From positions 310,001-374,000 of the forward strand of contig NZ_FXWG01000002.1 of the NCBI RefSeq assembly GCF_900177715.1: 64,000 nucleotides of DNA. Reading direction: 5' to 3'. Of the stretch, positions 51,981 to 60,804 are shown one piece after another; the first letter of the stretch is position 1, and the number at the start of each line of letters is the position of its first letter. Under the pieces are notes generated by a model. It ran no database searches and had not been told where the DNA came from. It saw only the letters and a list, made by a program, of their open reading frames with translations. Position numbers and translations under genes: made by a program. This DNA comes from Altererythrobacter xiamenensis (GTDB lineage Bacteria; Pseudomonadota; Alphaproteobacteria; Sphingomonadales; Sphingomonadaceae).

Positions 51981-52823
51981 ATGATCCGCCTTTTCGCAAT
52001 CCTTATCGGTCTGGGCTTCGCAGGCGTTGCACTGATCTCCTTCCTGTTCGGCGCCTATGCCGCCGCGACCGAGGAGCCGATCAAGCACCTGCCCTATGAA
52101 GAGCCGATGGATATCGACTTTTCCTTCAACGGGCCTTTCGGCAATTGGGACCGCCAGCAGCTGCAGCGCGGCTACCAGGTCTACAAGGAAGTTTGTGCCG
52201 CCTGCCACAGCCTCAAGTTCGTGGCTTTCCGCAATCTTGCCGACCTCGGCTATTCGGAAGCGCAGGTGAAGGCAGAAGCGGCCAGTTGGCAGGTTCCGGG
52301 CATCGATCCTAACACCGGGGAAGCGACCACGCGTCCGGGTGAACCGACCGATTATTTCCCGTCGCCCTATCCCAACAAGGTCGCAGCTGCTGCGGCGAAC
52401 AACAACGCGATCCCGCCGGATCTCTCGCTGATCACCAAGGCGCGTCACGACGGCAGCAATTACGTCGCGTCGCTGCTGACCGGTTATCAGGATCCGTCGC
52501 CCGAAGTGCTCGAAGAGCATCCTGAGGCGGCACCGGGACCGGGTCTCTATCACAACGTCTACTTCCACAATCTCAACATCGCGATGGCCCCGCCGCTCAG
52601 CATGGATGGCCAGGTGACCTATGCCGAGGGCAATCCGGAGCCGACCATCAGCCAGATGTCGAAGGACGTGGCGGCATTCCTGACCTGGACCGCAGAACCG
52701 ACCATGGTGAAGCGCAAGCAAACCGGCCTTGCCGTTCTTGGCTTCCTCCTGTTTGCGACGATCCTCGCCTATCTGTCGAAGAAGCAGATCTGGTCCTCGG
52801 TCAAGCCGCGCCGGGAAGACTGA
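51981..52823 (+). CDS. petC: Ubiquinol-cytochrome c reductase, cytochrome c1
   Basis: A 280-residue cytochrome c1. An N-terminal hydrophobic signal/anchor is followed by the heme site VCAACHS (C72, C75, H76); an axial Met (about residue 206) is likely in the segment IAMAPPLSM. A C-terminal membrane helix (TGLAVLGFLLFATILAYLS) ends the protein. A strong terminator follows at 52862. Confidence 0.95.
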   Translation: MIRLFAILIGLGFAGVALISFLFGAYAAATEEPIKHLPYEEPMDIDFSFNGPFGNWDRQQLQRGYQVYKEVCAACHSLKFVAFRNLADLGYSEAQVKAEAASWQVPGIDPNTGEATTRPGEPTDYFPSPYPNKVAAAAANNNAIPPDLSLITKARHDGSNYVASLLTGYQDPSPEVLEEHPEAAPGPGLYHNVYFHNLNIAMAPPLSMDGQVTYAEGNPEPTISQMSKDVAAFLTWTAEPTMVKRKQTGLAVLGFLLFATILAYLSKKQIWSSVKPRRED

Positions 52824-52861
52824 TCGCGGGATAAAACCGATCCTGACACACAAGACACAAG

Positions 52862-52898
52862 ACGCCCTGCCGTCCCCATCGGGATGGCGGGGCGTTTT
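52862..52898 (+). terminator. Rho-independent terminator of the petABC operon
   Basis: Fifteen-base-pair GC-rich stem (ACGCCCTGCCGTCCC with GGGATGGCGGGGCGT, two G-T pairs) and a CATC loop, then TTTT. It starts 39 bases after the petC stop and ends about 30 bases before the apt start, separating the operon from apt. Confidence 0.9.
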
Positions 52899-52928
52899 GC
52901 ATTGGGAATTACCGTGCGGGGACTGGAA

Positions 52929-53465
52929 ATGACACAAGACGAGCTCAGGGCACTGATCCGCACCGTGCCGGACTTCCCGGCGAAGGGCATCCAGTTCCGC
53001 GATATCACGACGCTCCTCAATCACGGTGCGGGGTTGAACGCGACGATCGCGCATCTTGCCGATATGGCGCGCGCCAGCGGCGCGGAAGCGATTGCTGGCA
53101 TGGAGGCGCGCGGCTTCATATTCGGCGCTGCGGTCGCCGTGCAACTGGGGCTCGGCTTCGTCCCCGTCCGCAAGCCCGGCAAGCTTCCGGTCGAAACGAT
53201 CGGCATCGACTATGCTCTCGAATACGGCAGCGACCGGCTCGAAATCGATCCGAGCCTGATCGCCGACGGACAGCGTGTGGCAATCGTCGATGATCTCATC
53301 GCGACGGGAGGTACTGCACTTGCCGCAGCCGAACTGCTCCGTACGGCGGGCGCAGATGTGGGCCATGCCTTATTCGTGATAGACTTACCTGATCTGGGCG
53401 GCGCGGACCGGCTGCGTGCGGCCGATCTATCGGTCGAGGCGCTCATCCAGTTCGAGGGCGACTGA
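52929..53465 (+). CDS. apt: Adenine phosphoribosyltransferase
   Basis: A 178-residue purine-salvage enzyme converting adenine and PRPP to AMP. Motifs: RTVPDFPAKGIQFRDITTLL at the N-terminus, GMEARGFIFGAAVA and the PRPP loop VAIVDDLIATGGTALAA at about residue 117. ATG at 52929 fits the family start; the upstream 15-codon extension runs into the terminator. It lies just downstream of petABC on the same strand but behind a terminator. Confidence 0.95.
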   Translation: MTQDELRALIRTVPDFPAKGIQFRDITTLLNHGAGLNATIAHLADMARASGAEAIAGMEARGFIFGAAVAVQLGLGFVPVRKPGKLPVETIGIDYALEYGSDRLEIDPSLIADGQRVAIVDDLIATGGTALAAAELLRTAGADVGHALFVIDLPDLGGADRLRAADLSVEALIQFEGD

Positions 53466-53548
53466 GCGGCTTCGATCCGGGAAGCGGGAAAGATTCGCTC
53501 TCCGGCGCATTTTGCAGGTGAAGCTTTACGCGAGGGGCGGTCAGCCGA

Positions 53549-55414
53549 ATGAATTCGATAGCACTTACTGTAGCCATTGTGGGCGTGCTGGGCATCGGCG
53601 CACAATGGCTCGCCTGGCGCACCGGCTGGCCTGCGATCGTCCTGATGCTCGCCGCCGGTTTCATCGCCGGGCCGATAACCGGGCTGATCGATCCTGAAGC
53701 GGCGTTCGGCGAAATGCTCGAGCCGATGGTCGGGATCGGTGTTGCACTGATCCTGTTTGAGGGCGGGCTAAGTCTTGATCTGCGCGAACTGCGCCATTCC
53801 GGCGACGCGGTTTGGCGTCTTGCCACTGTGGGCGTCATCGTCGGTTGGGTGCTCGGCGCGGCAGCGGGCTTCTATATCGCCGGTCTCGTGTGGCCGGTAG
53901 CAGTGCTGTTTGGCGGCATTCTGATCGTTACCGGTCCGACCGTCGTCATTCCGCTGCTGCGACAAGCCAATATCCAGGCGCGGCCAGCCTCGATCCTGAA
54001 ATGGGAAGGCATCGTCAACGATCCGACCGGCGCGCTTTGCGCGGTCATCGCCTATGAGTATTTCCGCCGCGTCGCAGAAGCACCTGGCGCTTCGCTGGTC
54101 GAGGTTGTTCCGCCGCTGATCTTCGCCGCGATTCTCTCGGGCCTGATCGGCTATGCCGCAGCCAAGGTCATCGCCTACCTATTCCCTCGCGGGGCAGTGC
54201 CCGAATATCTCAAGGTGCCGGTGCTGTTCATCACCGTCATTGGCGTGTTCGTGATCTGCAACAAGATCGAGCATGAGGCAGGTCTCGTCGCCGTCACCGT
54301 TATGGGCGTGGCGCTCGCCAATATGGCTGTCTCCAGCCTCAGAAGTATCCACCCGTTCAAGGAGAACGTTGCGGTTCTCCTCGTCTCGGGCATCTTCATC
54401 CTGCTGTCCGCTTCGCTCCAATGGGAAGAGCTGAGCTATCTCCAGACCAGCTGGCGTCCGCTGCTGTTCCTGCTCGCCTTGCTGTTTATCGTTCGCCCGC
54501 TGACGGTTCTGATCAGTCTGCTCGGAACGTCCGTCCCATGGAACGAGCGGCTCTTTATCGCCTGGATCGCGCCGCGCGGTATTGTGCTGGTTGCAATCTC
54601 CGGCCTGTTCGCCCTGCGCCTCGGAGACCTCGGCATCGAGGGTGGTCAACTGCTGACCGGACTCAGTTTTGCGGTCGTCGTCGCTACCGTCATCGCTCAC
54701 GGCTTCACGGTGGACATCGCCGCGCGTCTGCTCGGCATCAAGGGGACCTCGCGCCCCGGCTTGCTCATCGTCGGCTCGACCCCCTGGACGATTGCGCTGG
54801 CGAAAGAACTGAAGGCGCTGAAAACTCCCGTGATGGTCGTCGATTCGAGCTGGCAGAGGCTCGGCCCGGCCAGACGCGAAGGCCTGCCCTTCTATCATGG
54901 GGAAATCCTGAACGAGGCAACCGAGCACAATCTCGACCTGTCGCCCTTCCAGGTGCTGGTCGCGGCGACGGAGAACGAAGCCTACAATACGCTCGTCTGC
55001 AACGAGTTTGCGCACGAGATCGGCCGCGATTCTGTCTACCAGCTTGGCGAAAGCGTCGATGAGGATGACCGCCACGCATTGCCCCCATCGCTGCGCGGTC
55101 GCGCCTTGTTCGAATCCGGATTTGGGGTCGCCGACGTCAACGAGCGCCAGTCCGAAGGCTGGGTCTTCCGCAAGACGAAACTGTCGGACGAGTTCGATTT
55201 CGAAGACGCGCAGGAAAAGCTTCCTGAAAGCACCCACATGCTGATGCTGATCCGTAGCGGCACTGGCCGCCTGCGCTTCTTTACCCACGCAGCCCGGCCG
55301 GACCCCCGTGCCGGCGATACGATCATTTCCTTCTCGCCGCCTGCCGAAAGGCACAAGGATCAGGTGGCTCGCCGGGCACAACGCGGCGGCGGTTCGAGCC
55401 CGCAACCTGCATGA
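53549..55414 (+). CDS. Cation:proton antiporter (CPA family) with C-terminal Rossmann-like domain
   Basis: A 621-residue membrane protein. The N-terminal about 400 residues hold some twelve transmembrane helices with GIGVALILFEGGLSLDLREL and the ion-site stretch KWEGIVNDPTGALCAVIAYE (Asp pair region). The C-terminal 220 residues resemble a TrkA-N/RCK-like domain (LIVGSTPWTIALAKELKAL), but its glycine loop is not the usual GxGxxG. It exchanges Na+ or K+ for H+ at the inner membrane. Confidence 0.9.
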   Translation: MNSIALTVAIVGVLGIGAQWLAWRTGWPAIVLMLAAGFIAGPITGLIDPEAAFGEMLEPMVGIGVALILFEGGLSLDLRELRHSGDAVWRLATVGVIVGWVLGAAAGFYIAGLVWPVAVLFGGILIVTGPTVVIPLLRQANIQARPASILKWEGIVNDPTGALCAVIAYEYFRRVAEAPGASLVEVVPPLIFAAILSGLIGYAAAKVIAYLFPRGAVPEYLKVPVLFITVIGVFVICNKIEHEAGLVAVTVMGVALANMAVSSLRSIHPFKENVAVLLVSGIFILLSASLQWEELSYLQTSWRPLLFLLALLFIVRPLTVLISLLGTSVPWNERLFIAWIAPRGIVLVAISGLFALRLGDLGIEGGQLLTGLSFAVVVATVIAHGFTVDIAARLLGIKGTSRPGLLIVGSTPWTIALAKELKALKTPVMVVDSSWQRLGPARREGLPFYHGEILNEATEHNLDLSPFQVLVAATENEAYNTLVCNEFAHEIGRDSVYQLGESVDEDDRHALPPSLRGRALFESGFGVADVNERQSEGWVFRKTKLSDEFDFEDAQEKLPESTHMLMLIRSGTGRLRFFTHAARPDPRAGDTIISFSPPAERHKDQVARRAQRGGGSSPQPA

Positions 55415-55431
55415 CCAAGGAGAACTCAAAC

Positions 55432-56013
55432 ATGAGCCCACAATCTCTCACCGCTCCTGCCGTGGCACTCCTGCTCGCCGGCGCGCTTGCCGCTTGCGGC
55501 GAACGTAATGAAGAGCCGGAACCGGTCGTCACTCCTACGTCCGATGGCGAACCCGTTTCGATCCTTCGCCCCGATGTCGAGATCGAGCGCCCTGTCGATC
55601 CGCTTGAGCCGCTCGCAACAACAATAGCTTTCGCGGAAGGTGGCAGCGCCCTTAGCGATGCTGCGGTGGCGGCACTTGAGCGGGTTCTCGAATCCGAGCA
55701 ATTCCAGGAAGGCGGCGCAATCACCTTGCGCGCTCACAGCGATGCGGGGGGATCGGACGAGGCCAATATGCGCGCCTCCATGGCCCGCGCCGAAGCTGTG
55801 CGTGACTGGCTGGTTGAGAACGGCACGGATGCGGAGCGCATCACTACGATCGCTTTCGGCGAGCAGAATCCGATCGAGCCCAACGCTCTTCCCGATGGAT
55901 CGCCCAATGAAGAGGGCCGCGCCGCCAATCGCCGGGTCGAACTGACCATTGCTATTCCCGAAGCTGGCGCGGACGCCCCAGCGGAAGATGCGGCGGAGGA
56001 TCCCGAAGCCTGA
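55432..56013 (+). CDS. OmpA-family lipoprotein
   Basis: A 193-residue outer-membrane lipoprotein. The signal ends in a lipobox (LLLAGALAAC, Cys near residue 22), and the C-terminal OmpA domain (about residues 90-180) has LRAHSDAGGSDEANMRAS and a GRAANRRVEL motif for peptidoglycan contact. The start at 55432 has AAGGAG 9 bases upstream; an ATG at 55411 overlapping the antiporter stop is the alternative. It probably tethers the outer membrane to the wall. Confidence 0.88.
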   Translation: MSPQSLTAPAVALLLAGALAACGERNEEPEPVVTPTSDGEPVSILRPDVEIERPVDPLEPLATTIAFAEGGSALSDAAVAALERVLESEQFQEGGAITLRAHSDAGGSDEANMRASMARAEAVRDWLVENGTDAERITTIAFGEQNPIEPNALPDGSPNEEGRAANRRVELTIAIPEAGADAPAEDAAEDPEA

Positions 56014-56119
56014 TTCGCCACCGCGATCCGGCCAAAGGTCGGGGATTGGATGGTGAAGACAGTTATTGACGAAGCCCGTGTAATCATGGCAATTGCGCGC
56101 GCCCACTGAAGGTGCCCGG

Positions 56120-56193
56120 GCGGGTATAGCTTAGTGGTAAAGCCCTAGCCTTCCAAGCTAGTTATGCGGGTTCGATTCCCGCTACCCGCTCCA
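56120..56193 (+). tRNA. tRNA-Gly (anticodon TCC)
   Basis: Full cloverleaf: acceptor GCGGGTA with TACCCGC, D arm, anticodon stem CTAGC/GCTAG with loop CTTCCAA (anticodon TCC at 56152-56154), T arm GCGGG TTCGATT CCCGC. The 3' CCA is encoded (56191-56193). No integrase or duplicated att segment is seen next to it. Confidence 0.96.
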
Positions 56194-56259
56194 ACTTTCC
56201 GACAATTTGCACGTCTCGAAACCGGCGCTTGATCGGGCCGATTCATACGCTCCAGGCAT

Positions 56260-56299
56260 GAAAAAGCCGGACGCGCCGATTGTTCGGCTGCGCCCGGCT
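56260..56299 (-). terminator. Rho-independent terminator of the LuxR gene (minus strand)
   Basis: On the minus strand a long GC-rich hairpin (arms AGCCGGGCGC and GCGTCCGGCT with one mismatch, inner GCCGA/TCGGC, loop ACAA) ends in GGCTTTTTC. It lies about 95 bases downstream of the LuxR stop at 56394 and would also keep that transcript from the tRNA gene. Confidence 0.75.
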
Positions 56300-56393
56300 G
56301 AAACCCGAAAGGCTCTTGCTGCCAATCTTGCGAAGGCCAGTAACACCCCTGCAATAATATGGCTTGTCCCCCACCTGAGGGGCGATGATCTGG

Positions 56394-57149
56394 CTAGTTG
56401 CGCCAGCGCGGTCGGTGGGCCGCTTTCTTGCTGTGTTCACCCGTCGCAATTAGGCCAAGAGCGACGGCCTTCACCGCGGCTGCGGTGCGGTCGGAGACGC
56501 CCAGCTTGGCGAAAATCCGCTTTACGTAACTGTCGACCGAGTTCTTGGTGATGCCGAGGATTTCCGCGATCACGGCATTGCTCTTTCCTTCGCCGATCCA
56601 GCGGATCACGTCGAGTTCGCGCTGGGAGAGATCGGGCGGTTCTTCGTCACGTACGCTGACGAGCTCGCAATAGCGCTGGAAGCAAAGCTGCGCCGCCACC
56701 TGGACTTTGCGCACGAGCGCATCGTCGATGACGACACCCTCGTGCGGATTGCCGACACCGACAAAGCCGGCCCGGGCAAAGGGGCCGGTGCAGGGTACTC
56801 CGACCCCTTCTCCAATCCGGCTGAGAAACTCCTTTTGCTGTCGCGTCAGCCTGGCAAGGCGCGGCGCGTCCGACCAGCGGAAGGCGCTGCTACGATTGAG
56901 TGCAATGTCGGGCAGGGGATCGTACTTCCAGCCGTATTCGCGGTAGTGCTGCTCGGATAACTCTGGAAAGCCGACGTTCCACAAGACTCGTCCGACGCGG
57001 CGGTCGGCCACCACGGGCGCAAGGAAATAGAGCGAGTCGAACTCGATTGCATCGAGGATCAGGTGAATGGCGCGACGAAAGGAGACCACGCTGTCAGCCT
57101 GCGCGGCCTGCGCCAGTGCATCCCAGTAATCGACCTTGCCTTGGCTCAT
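56394..57149 (-). CDS. LuxR-family transcriptional regulator
   Basis: A 251-residue regulator: an N-terminal autoinducer-binding-like region (about residues 1-175, with a WKYDPLPDIALN-type segment) and the C-terminal HTH LSQRELDVIRWIGEGKSNAV, IAEILGITKNSVDSYVKRIF. The ATG at 57149 gives a reasonable N-terminus; a TTG at 57215 would extend it by 22 residues. The ribosome site is weak for either start. The gene lies two bases after panC in the same direction in the longer reading, and no luxI partner is visible. Confidence 0.82.
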   Translation of the reverse strand: MSQGKVDYWDALAQAAQADSVVSFRRAIHLILDAIEFDSLYFLAPVVADRRVGRVLWNVGFPELSEQHYREYGWKYDPLPDIALNRSSAFRWSDAPRLARLTRQQKEFLSRIGEGVGVPCTGPFARAGFVGVGNPHEGVVIDDALVRKVQVAAQLCFQRYCELVSVRDEEPPDLSQRELDVIRWIGEGKSNAVIAEILGITKNSVDSYVKRIFAKLGVSDRTAAAVKAVALGLIATGEHSKKAAHRPRWRN

Positions 57150-57216
57150 CGCGCTGGCAGCCGGCGATGCCGGTGCCTTCGCCCGAACATAGGACGAAGG
57201 GCCGATTCCCTCCAAG

Positions 57217-58077
57217 TCAGTTTTTGCCGACCGCCATATTGTCGATCAGTCGCGTGCCGCCAATCCGCGCGGCGACCAGCAGCCGCCCGGTCGAATCGCC
57301 GAGTTCCGTCAATCTTGCGAGCGAGCGCGCATCGGCCAGATCGGCGTAATCGACCCGGTCGAAGCCTTCGCCGAGAAGCTCGTCCTCGAGCGCGGCAAGC
57401 GTCCGGGTGACATCCGCGCCATCCTCGATCCGTGCGATGGCCTCGCGCATGGCGCGGGGCAGAGTGGCGGCCGCTTCGCGTTGTTCGGGCGACAGGTATC
57501 GGTTGCGGCTCGACATCGCGAGGCCATCCGCTTCGCGCACCGTCGGCACACCGATGATGTTGCTCACGTGCGGTGCGGTCAGGCCGAGATCGCGCGCCAT
57601 CGTGCGGATCACGGCGAGCTGCTGGTAGTCCTTCTCGCCGAAGAACGCCTTGTCGGGCATGACCTGGTTGAAGAGCTTGCACACGACCGTCGCGACGCCA
57701 TCGAAATGGCCCGGGCGGTCGGCGCCGCAGAACCCCTCGCTCACGCCGGTTACCGAAATGCTCGTTGCAAACCCATCGGGATACATCGCCTCCACCGTCG
57801 GAGCCCAGAGCAGTGAAACGCCCTCGCCCTCCAGCATGGCCGAATCCTCGGCCAACTGGCGCGGATAGGCGTCAAGATCCTCGTTCGGCCCGAACTGGGT
57901 CGGGTTGACGAAGATCGATGCGATCACGTGGTCGCAGGCCGATTTCGCCTCGCGGATCAGCGTCAGATGCCCTTCGTGCAGCGCGCCCATGGTGGGAACG
58001 AGCCCGATGGTCGCGCCCTGTTCACGCAACCCGGCTAACGATTTTCTCAACATTTCGAGTGTGCTGACGGTTTGCAC
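57217..58077 (-). CDS. panC: Pantoate-beta-alanine ligase (pantothenate synthetase)
   Basis: A 286-residue enzyme that condenses pantoate and beta-alanine using ATP. The HIGH-like loop is MGALHEGHLTL at about residues 31-41, with FVNPTQFGPNEDLDAYPR and KDYQQLAVIRTMARDL following; AMSSRNRYLSPEQR closes the active site. The start is GTG at 58077, with GAGGGGG 8 bases upstream; the frame runs on to 58218 without a ribosome site. It is divergent from mipZ. Confidence 0.93.
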   Translation of the reverse strand: MQTVSTLEMLRKSLAGLREQGATIGLVPTMGALHEGHLTLIREAKSACDHVIASIFVNPTQFGPNEDLDAYPRQLAEDSAMLEGEGVSLLWAPTVEAMYPDGFATSISVTGVSEGFCGADRPGHFDGVATVVCKLFNQVMPDKAFFGEKDYQQLAVIRTMARDLGLTAPHVSNIIGVPTVREADGLAMSSRNRYLSPEQREAAATLPRAMREAIARIEDGADVTRTLAALEDELLGEGFDRVDYADLADARSLARLTELGDSTGRLLVAARIGGTRLIDNMAVGKN

Positions 58078-58159
58078 GGGTTGGCCCCCTCGGATACTAT
58101 CTGCAGCACTCCTAGACCGCCCAGCGCGGCCCTTACAAGAGAATGGAAAGCCCTCAGCC

Positions 58160-58969
58160 GTGTCGCAGCAACGCCCCCACCGCATCGTTTTCGCCAATGA
58201 AAAGGGCGGCACGGGCAAATCGACGACTGCGGTGCACGTCGCTGTCGCGCTCGCCTATCGCGGAGCGCGCGTGGCGGCGATCGATCTCGACCCGCGCCAG
58301 CGCACCTTCGCGCGCTATCTCGAAAACCGGGCAGAGACGGCAGAACGGCGCAAGATCGACCTGCCTAGCGCCAACTTCGCGGTCTACGAAGGCGATGTCG
58401 AAGGGATGGAGGCGCTCGCTGCCGAGATCGGCGAAGGCTGCGATTTCCTTGTCTTCGATACGCCGGGTCGCGACGATCCGCTCGCACGCCATGCCGCGAC
58501 CGAGGCCGATACGCTGGTCACGCCGATGAACGACAGTTTCGTCGATTTCGACCTTATCGGCCAGGTCGAAGGCGAGACATTCAAGGTCAAGCGGCTGAGC
58601 TTCTATGCAGAGCTGATCTGGGAAGCGCGCATCAAGCGCAGCCGCGCGACGATCGAGCAACAGCGGCGCGAGATGGACTGGGTCGTCGTGCGCAACCGTA
58701 CCGGCCATGTCGAAGCGCGCAACATGACGCGTATCGAGCAGGCGCTCGCCGAACTGTCGAAGCGCGTCGGCTTCCGTGTTTCGCACGGTCTCTCCGAGCG
58801 CGTGATCTACCGCGAGCTCTTCCCCTCGGGCCTGACTTTGCTCGACAAGGGGCATCTGGGCGAACTCGGCACCAGTCACTTGGTCGCGCGGCAGGAGCTT
58901 CGCCAGCTGGTCCAGTCATTGAACCTGCCCGACTTCATGCGCGCCGAGCCGCGGCTGGAGCTCGCCTGA
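58160..58969 (+). CDS. mipZ: Division-plane ParA-like ATPase MipZ
   Basis: A 269-residue ParA/MinD-family ATPase that sets the division site in alphaproteobacteria by forming gradients from the ParB-bound origin. The deviant Walker A loop is FANEKGGTGKSTTAVHVAVAL near residue 12, with VAAIDLDPRQRTF and FDTPGRDDPLARHA (Walker B) and ENRAETAERR after. The GTG at 58160 is the accepted-looking start, with GGAAAG about 10 bases upstream. A J-domain protein gene follows after 4 bases. Confidence 0.93.
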   Translation: MSQQRPHRIVFANEKGGTGKSTTAVHVAVALAYRGARVAAIDLDPRQRTFARYLENRAETAERRKIDLPSANFAVYEGDVEGMEALAAEIGEGCDFLVFDTPGRDDPLARHAATEADTLVTPMNDSFVDFDLIGQVEGETFKVKRLSFYAELIWEARIKRSRATIEQQRREMDWVVVRNRTGHVEARNMTRIEQALAELSKRVGFRVSHGLSERVIYRELFPSGLTLLDKGHLGELGTSHLVARQELRQLVQSLNLPDFMRAEPRLELA

Positions 58970-58973
58970 GACC

Positions 58974-59285
58974 ATGCTCAGGCTGCTCGTCATCGCGGCG
59001 ATCGCCTGTCTCGCGATCAAGCTCGTATTCGGAAAATGGCCGTGGGAATATTTGCGCGGGCAATCGACCCGTAGCCAGGCGCTGTTCCGCGCGCGCAAGC
59101 TTCTCGGCGTGCGTCAGGGCGCAAGCCATGGAGAAATCGTCGATGCGCACAAGCGGCTCATCGCCATGATCCATCCCGATCGCGGCGGCACCAACGAACA
59201 GGTGCATGAAGCCAATGCGGCGCGCGACCTGCTGCTCGACGAACTACCCGATAGTTTGAGCGATAATTCGCACCGCGACGGCTGA
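58974..59285 (+). CDS. Membrane-anchored J-domain protein (Tim14/DnaJ-like)
   Basis: A 103-residue protein with an N-terminal membrane helix (LRLLVIAAIACLAIKLVFG) and a C-terminal J domain (about residues 45-90) with the HPD motif in MIHPDRGG, which activates Hsp70. A membrane segment before a terminal J domain is the Tim14/Pam18 layout. It is just 4 bases after mipZ, so translation is probably coupled. Confidence 0.88.
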   Translation: MLRLLVIAAIACLAIKLVFGKWPWEYLRGQSTRSQALFRARKLLGVRQGASHGEIVDAHKRLIAMIHPDRGGTNEQVHEANAARDLLLDELPDSLSDNSHRDG

Positions 59286-59381
59286 TTTACTTCGTCTTTT
59301 CATGTTTGCCCTTCACATGAAGGTTAGGGCGCGCCAGTAACGGGCGAGCATCTGCAAACCTAGAGAAAGCGATTTCCCACA

Positions 59382-60785
59382 ATGAGTCACCAATTCGACG
59401 AAACCGTTCTGCGCGAATACGACATCCGCGGGATCATCGGCGAAACGCTGGGGCCGGACGATGCCCGCGCCATCGGGCGCAGTTTCGCGACCCTGCTGCG
59501 CGAGGCGGGTGGAACGAAAGTGGCGGTCGGATATGACGGACGGGTAAGCTCCCCGATCCTCGAACATGCGCTGATCGAAGGTCTTACATCCAGCGGTTGT
59601 GACGTGGTCAGGATCGGCATGGGGCCGACCCCCATGCTCTATTATGCAGAAGCGTCAGCCGAAGAGGTGCACGGCGGCATTCAGATAACAGGCAGCCACA
59701 ATCCCGCCAACTACAACGGCTTCAAGATGGTATTTCAGGGGAGACCGTTTTTCGGGGAGGACATCCAGAAACTCGGCCGGATTGCGGCTGCTGGCGAATG
59801 GCTCGACGGAACCGGGGAAGTCGAGACGCGCGACATCCTCGACGAGTACGTCGCGCGCCTCCTTGCAGGTCTCGAGGGGGTCGAACTTTCGAACCTGCAA
59901 GGACTGAAGATCGCCTGGGATGCGGGAAATGGAGCCGCCGGACCTGCGCTCGAGAAGCTCGCGGCGCGCCTTCCCGGTGAGCACCACCTTCTTTTTACCG
60001 AGGTCGATGGTAATTTTCCCAATCATCATCCTGATCCCACTGTCGAAGAGAATCTGGCTGATCTGAAGGCGCTCGTCGCCGAGAAGAACCTCGATTTCGG
60101 AGTGGCTTTTGACGGGGATGGCGACCGGATCGGCGCTATCGACGGCGAAGGCCGCGTGATCTGGGGCGATCAGCTGCTGATGATCTATGCCGAGGATTTG
60201 CTCCAATCCCGACCTAACGAGACGATTATCGCCGATGTGAAGGCCAGCCGCGCGCTGTTCGATCATGTCGCGGCGCATGGTGGGAAGCCGCTGATGTGGA
60301 AGACGGGCCATTCGCTGATCAAGTCGAAGATGAAGGAAACCGGCTCTCCGCTGGCGGGCGAGATGAGCGGTCACGTGTTCTTCGCCGACACCTATTACGG
60401 TTTCGACGATGCGCTCTACGCCGGGGTACGTCTGATCGCCGCCTCTGCCCGTCTCGGCAAATCGGTGACGCAGTTGCGAAGCGACATGCCTGCCATGCTC
60501 AACACGCCGGAAATGCGTTTCCAGGTCGATGAAAGCCGCAAGTTCGCCTCCATCAAGGAGATCGCCGAGCGGATCGCCGCGAGCGATGCCGTGGCCGACA
60601 CGACCGATGGCGTACGCGTCACCACCGACGATGGCTGGTGGTTGCTGAGAGCGTCCAACACGCAGGATGTGCTGGTCGCACGCGCAGAGAGCGAAAGCGT
60701 GGAAGGCCTCGAGCGGCTGATGGCGCAGATCGACGAACAACTCGCCTTGTCGGGCCTCGAGCGCGGCGAAAGCGTGGGTCACTGA
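59382..60785 (+). CDS. pgmG: Phosphomannomutase/phosphoglucomutase
   Basis: A 467-residue alpha-D-phosphohexomutase interconverting hexose 1- and 6-phosphates for polysaccharide precursors. The N-terminus has the EYDIRG motif, the phosphoserine loop is ITGSHNPANYNG (Ser105), the metal loop VAFDGDGDRIGAID and the sugar loop GEMSGHVFF. The C-terminal phosphate-contact loop is LRASNTQDVLVARAE. Length and layout match the bifunctional PMM/PGM (AlgC/PgmG) family. Confidence 0.93.
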   Translation: MSHQFDETVLREYDIRGIIGETLGPDDARAIGRSFATLLREAGGTKVAVGYDGRVSSPILEHALIEGLTSSGCDVVRIGMGPTPMLYYAEASAEEVHGGIQITGSHNPANYNGFKMVFQGRPFFGEDIQKLGRIAAAGEWLDGTGEVETRDILDEYVARLLAGLEGVELSNLQGLKIAWDAGNGAAGPALEKLAARLPGEHHLLFTEVDGNFPNHHPDPTVEENLADLKALVAEKNLDFGVAFDGDGDRIGAIDGEGRVIWGDQLLMIYAEDLLQSRPNETIIADVKASRALFDHVAAHGGKPLMWKTGHSLIKSKMKETGSPLAGEMSGHVFFADTYYGFDDALYAGVRLIAASARLGKSVTQLRSDMPAMLNTPEMRFQVDESRKFASIKEIAERIAASDAVADTTDGVRVTTDDGWWLLRASNTQDVLVARAESESVEGLERLMAQIDEQLALSGLERGESVGH

Positions 60786-60804
60786 TTACCAAGGGGGTCT
60801 GACA

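Noticed and set aside
51876..53366. 496-codon minus-strand frame opposite petC and apt
   Set aside because: Lies opposite conserved petC and apt genes and has no recognisable domain.
56120..56193. tRNA-Gly as an attachment site of an integrated element
   Set aside because: No integrase gene and no second copy of the tRNA 3' end were seen in the flanks.
59299..59320. TTCATG...CATGAA inverted repeat upstream of pgmG
   Set aside because: Arms are short and no second copy was seen, so it cannot be told from chance.
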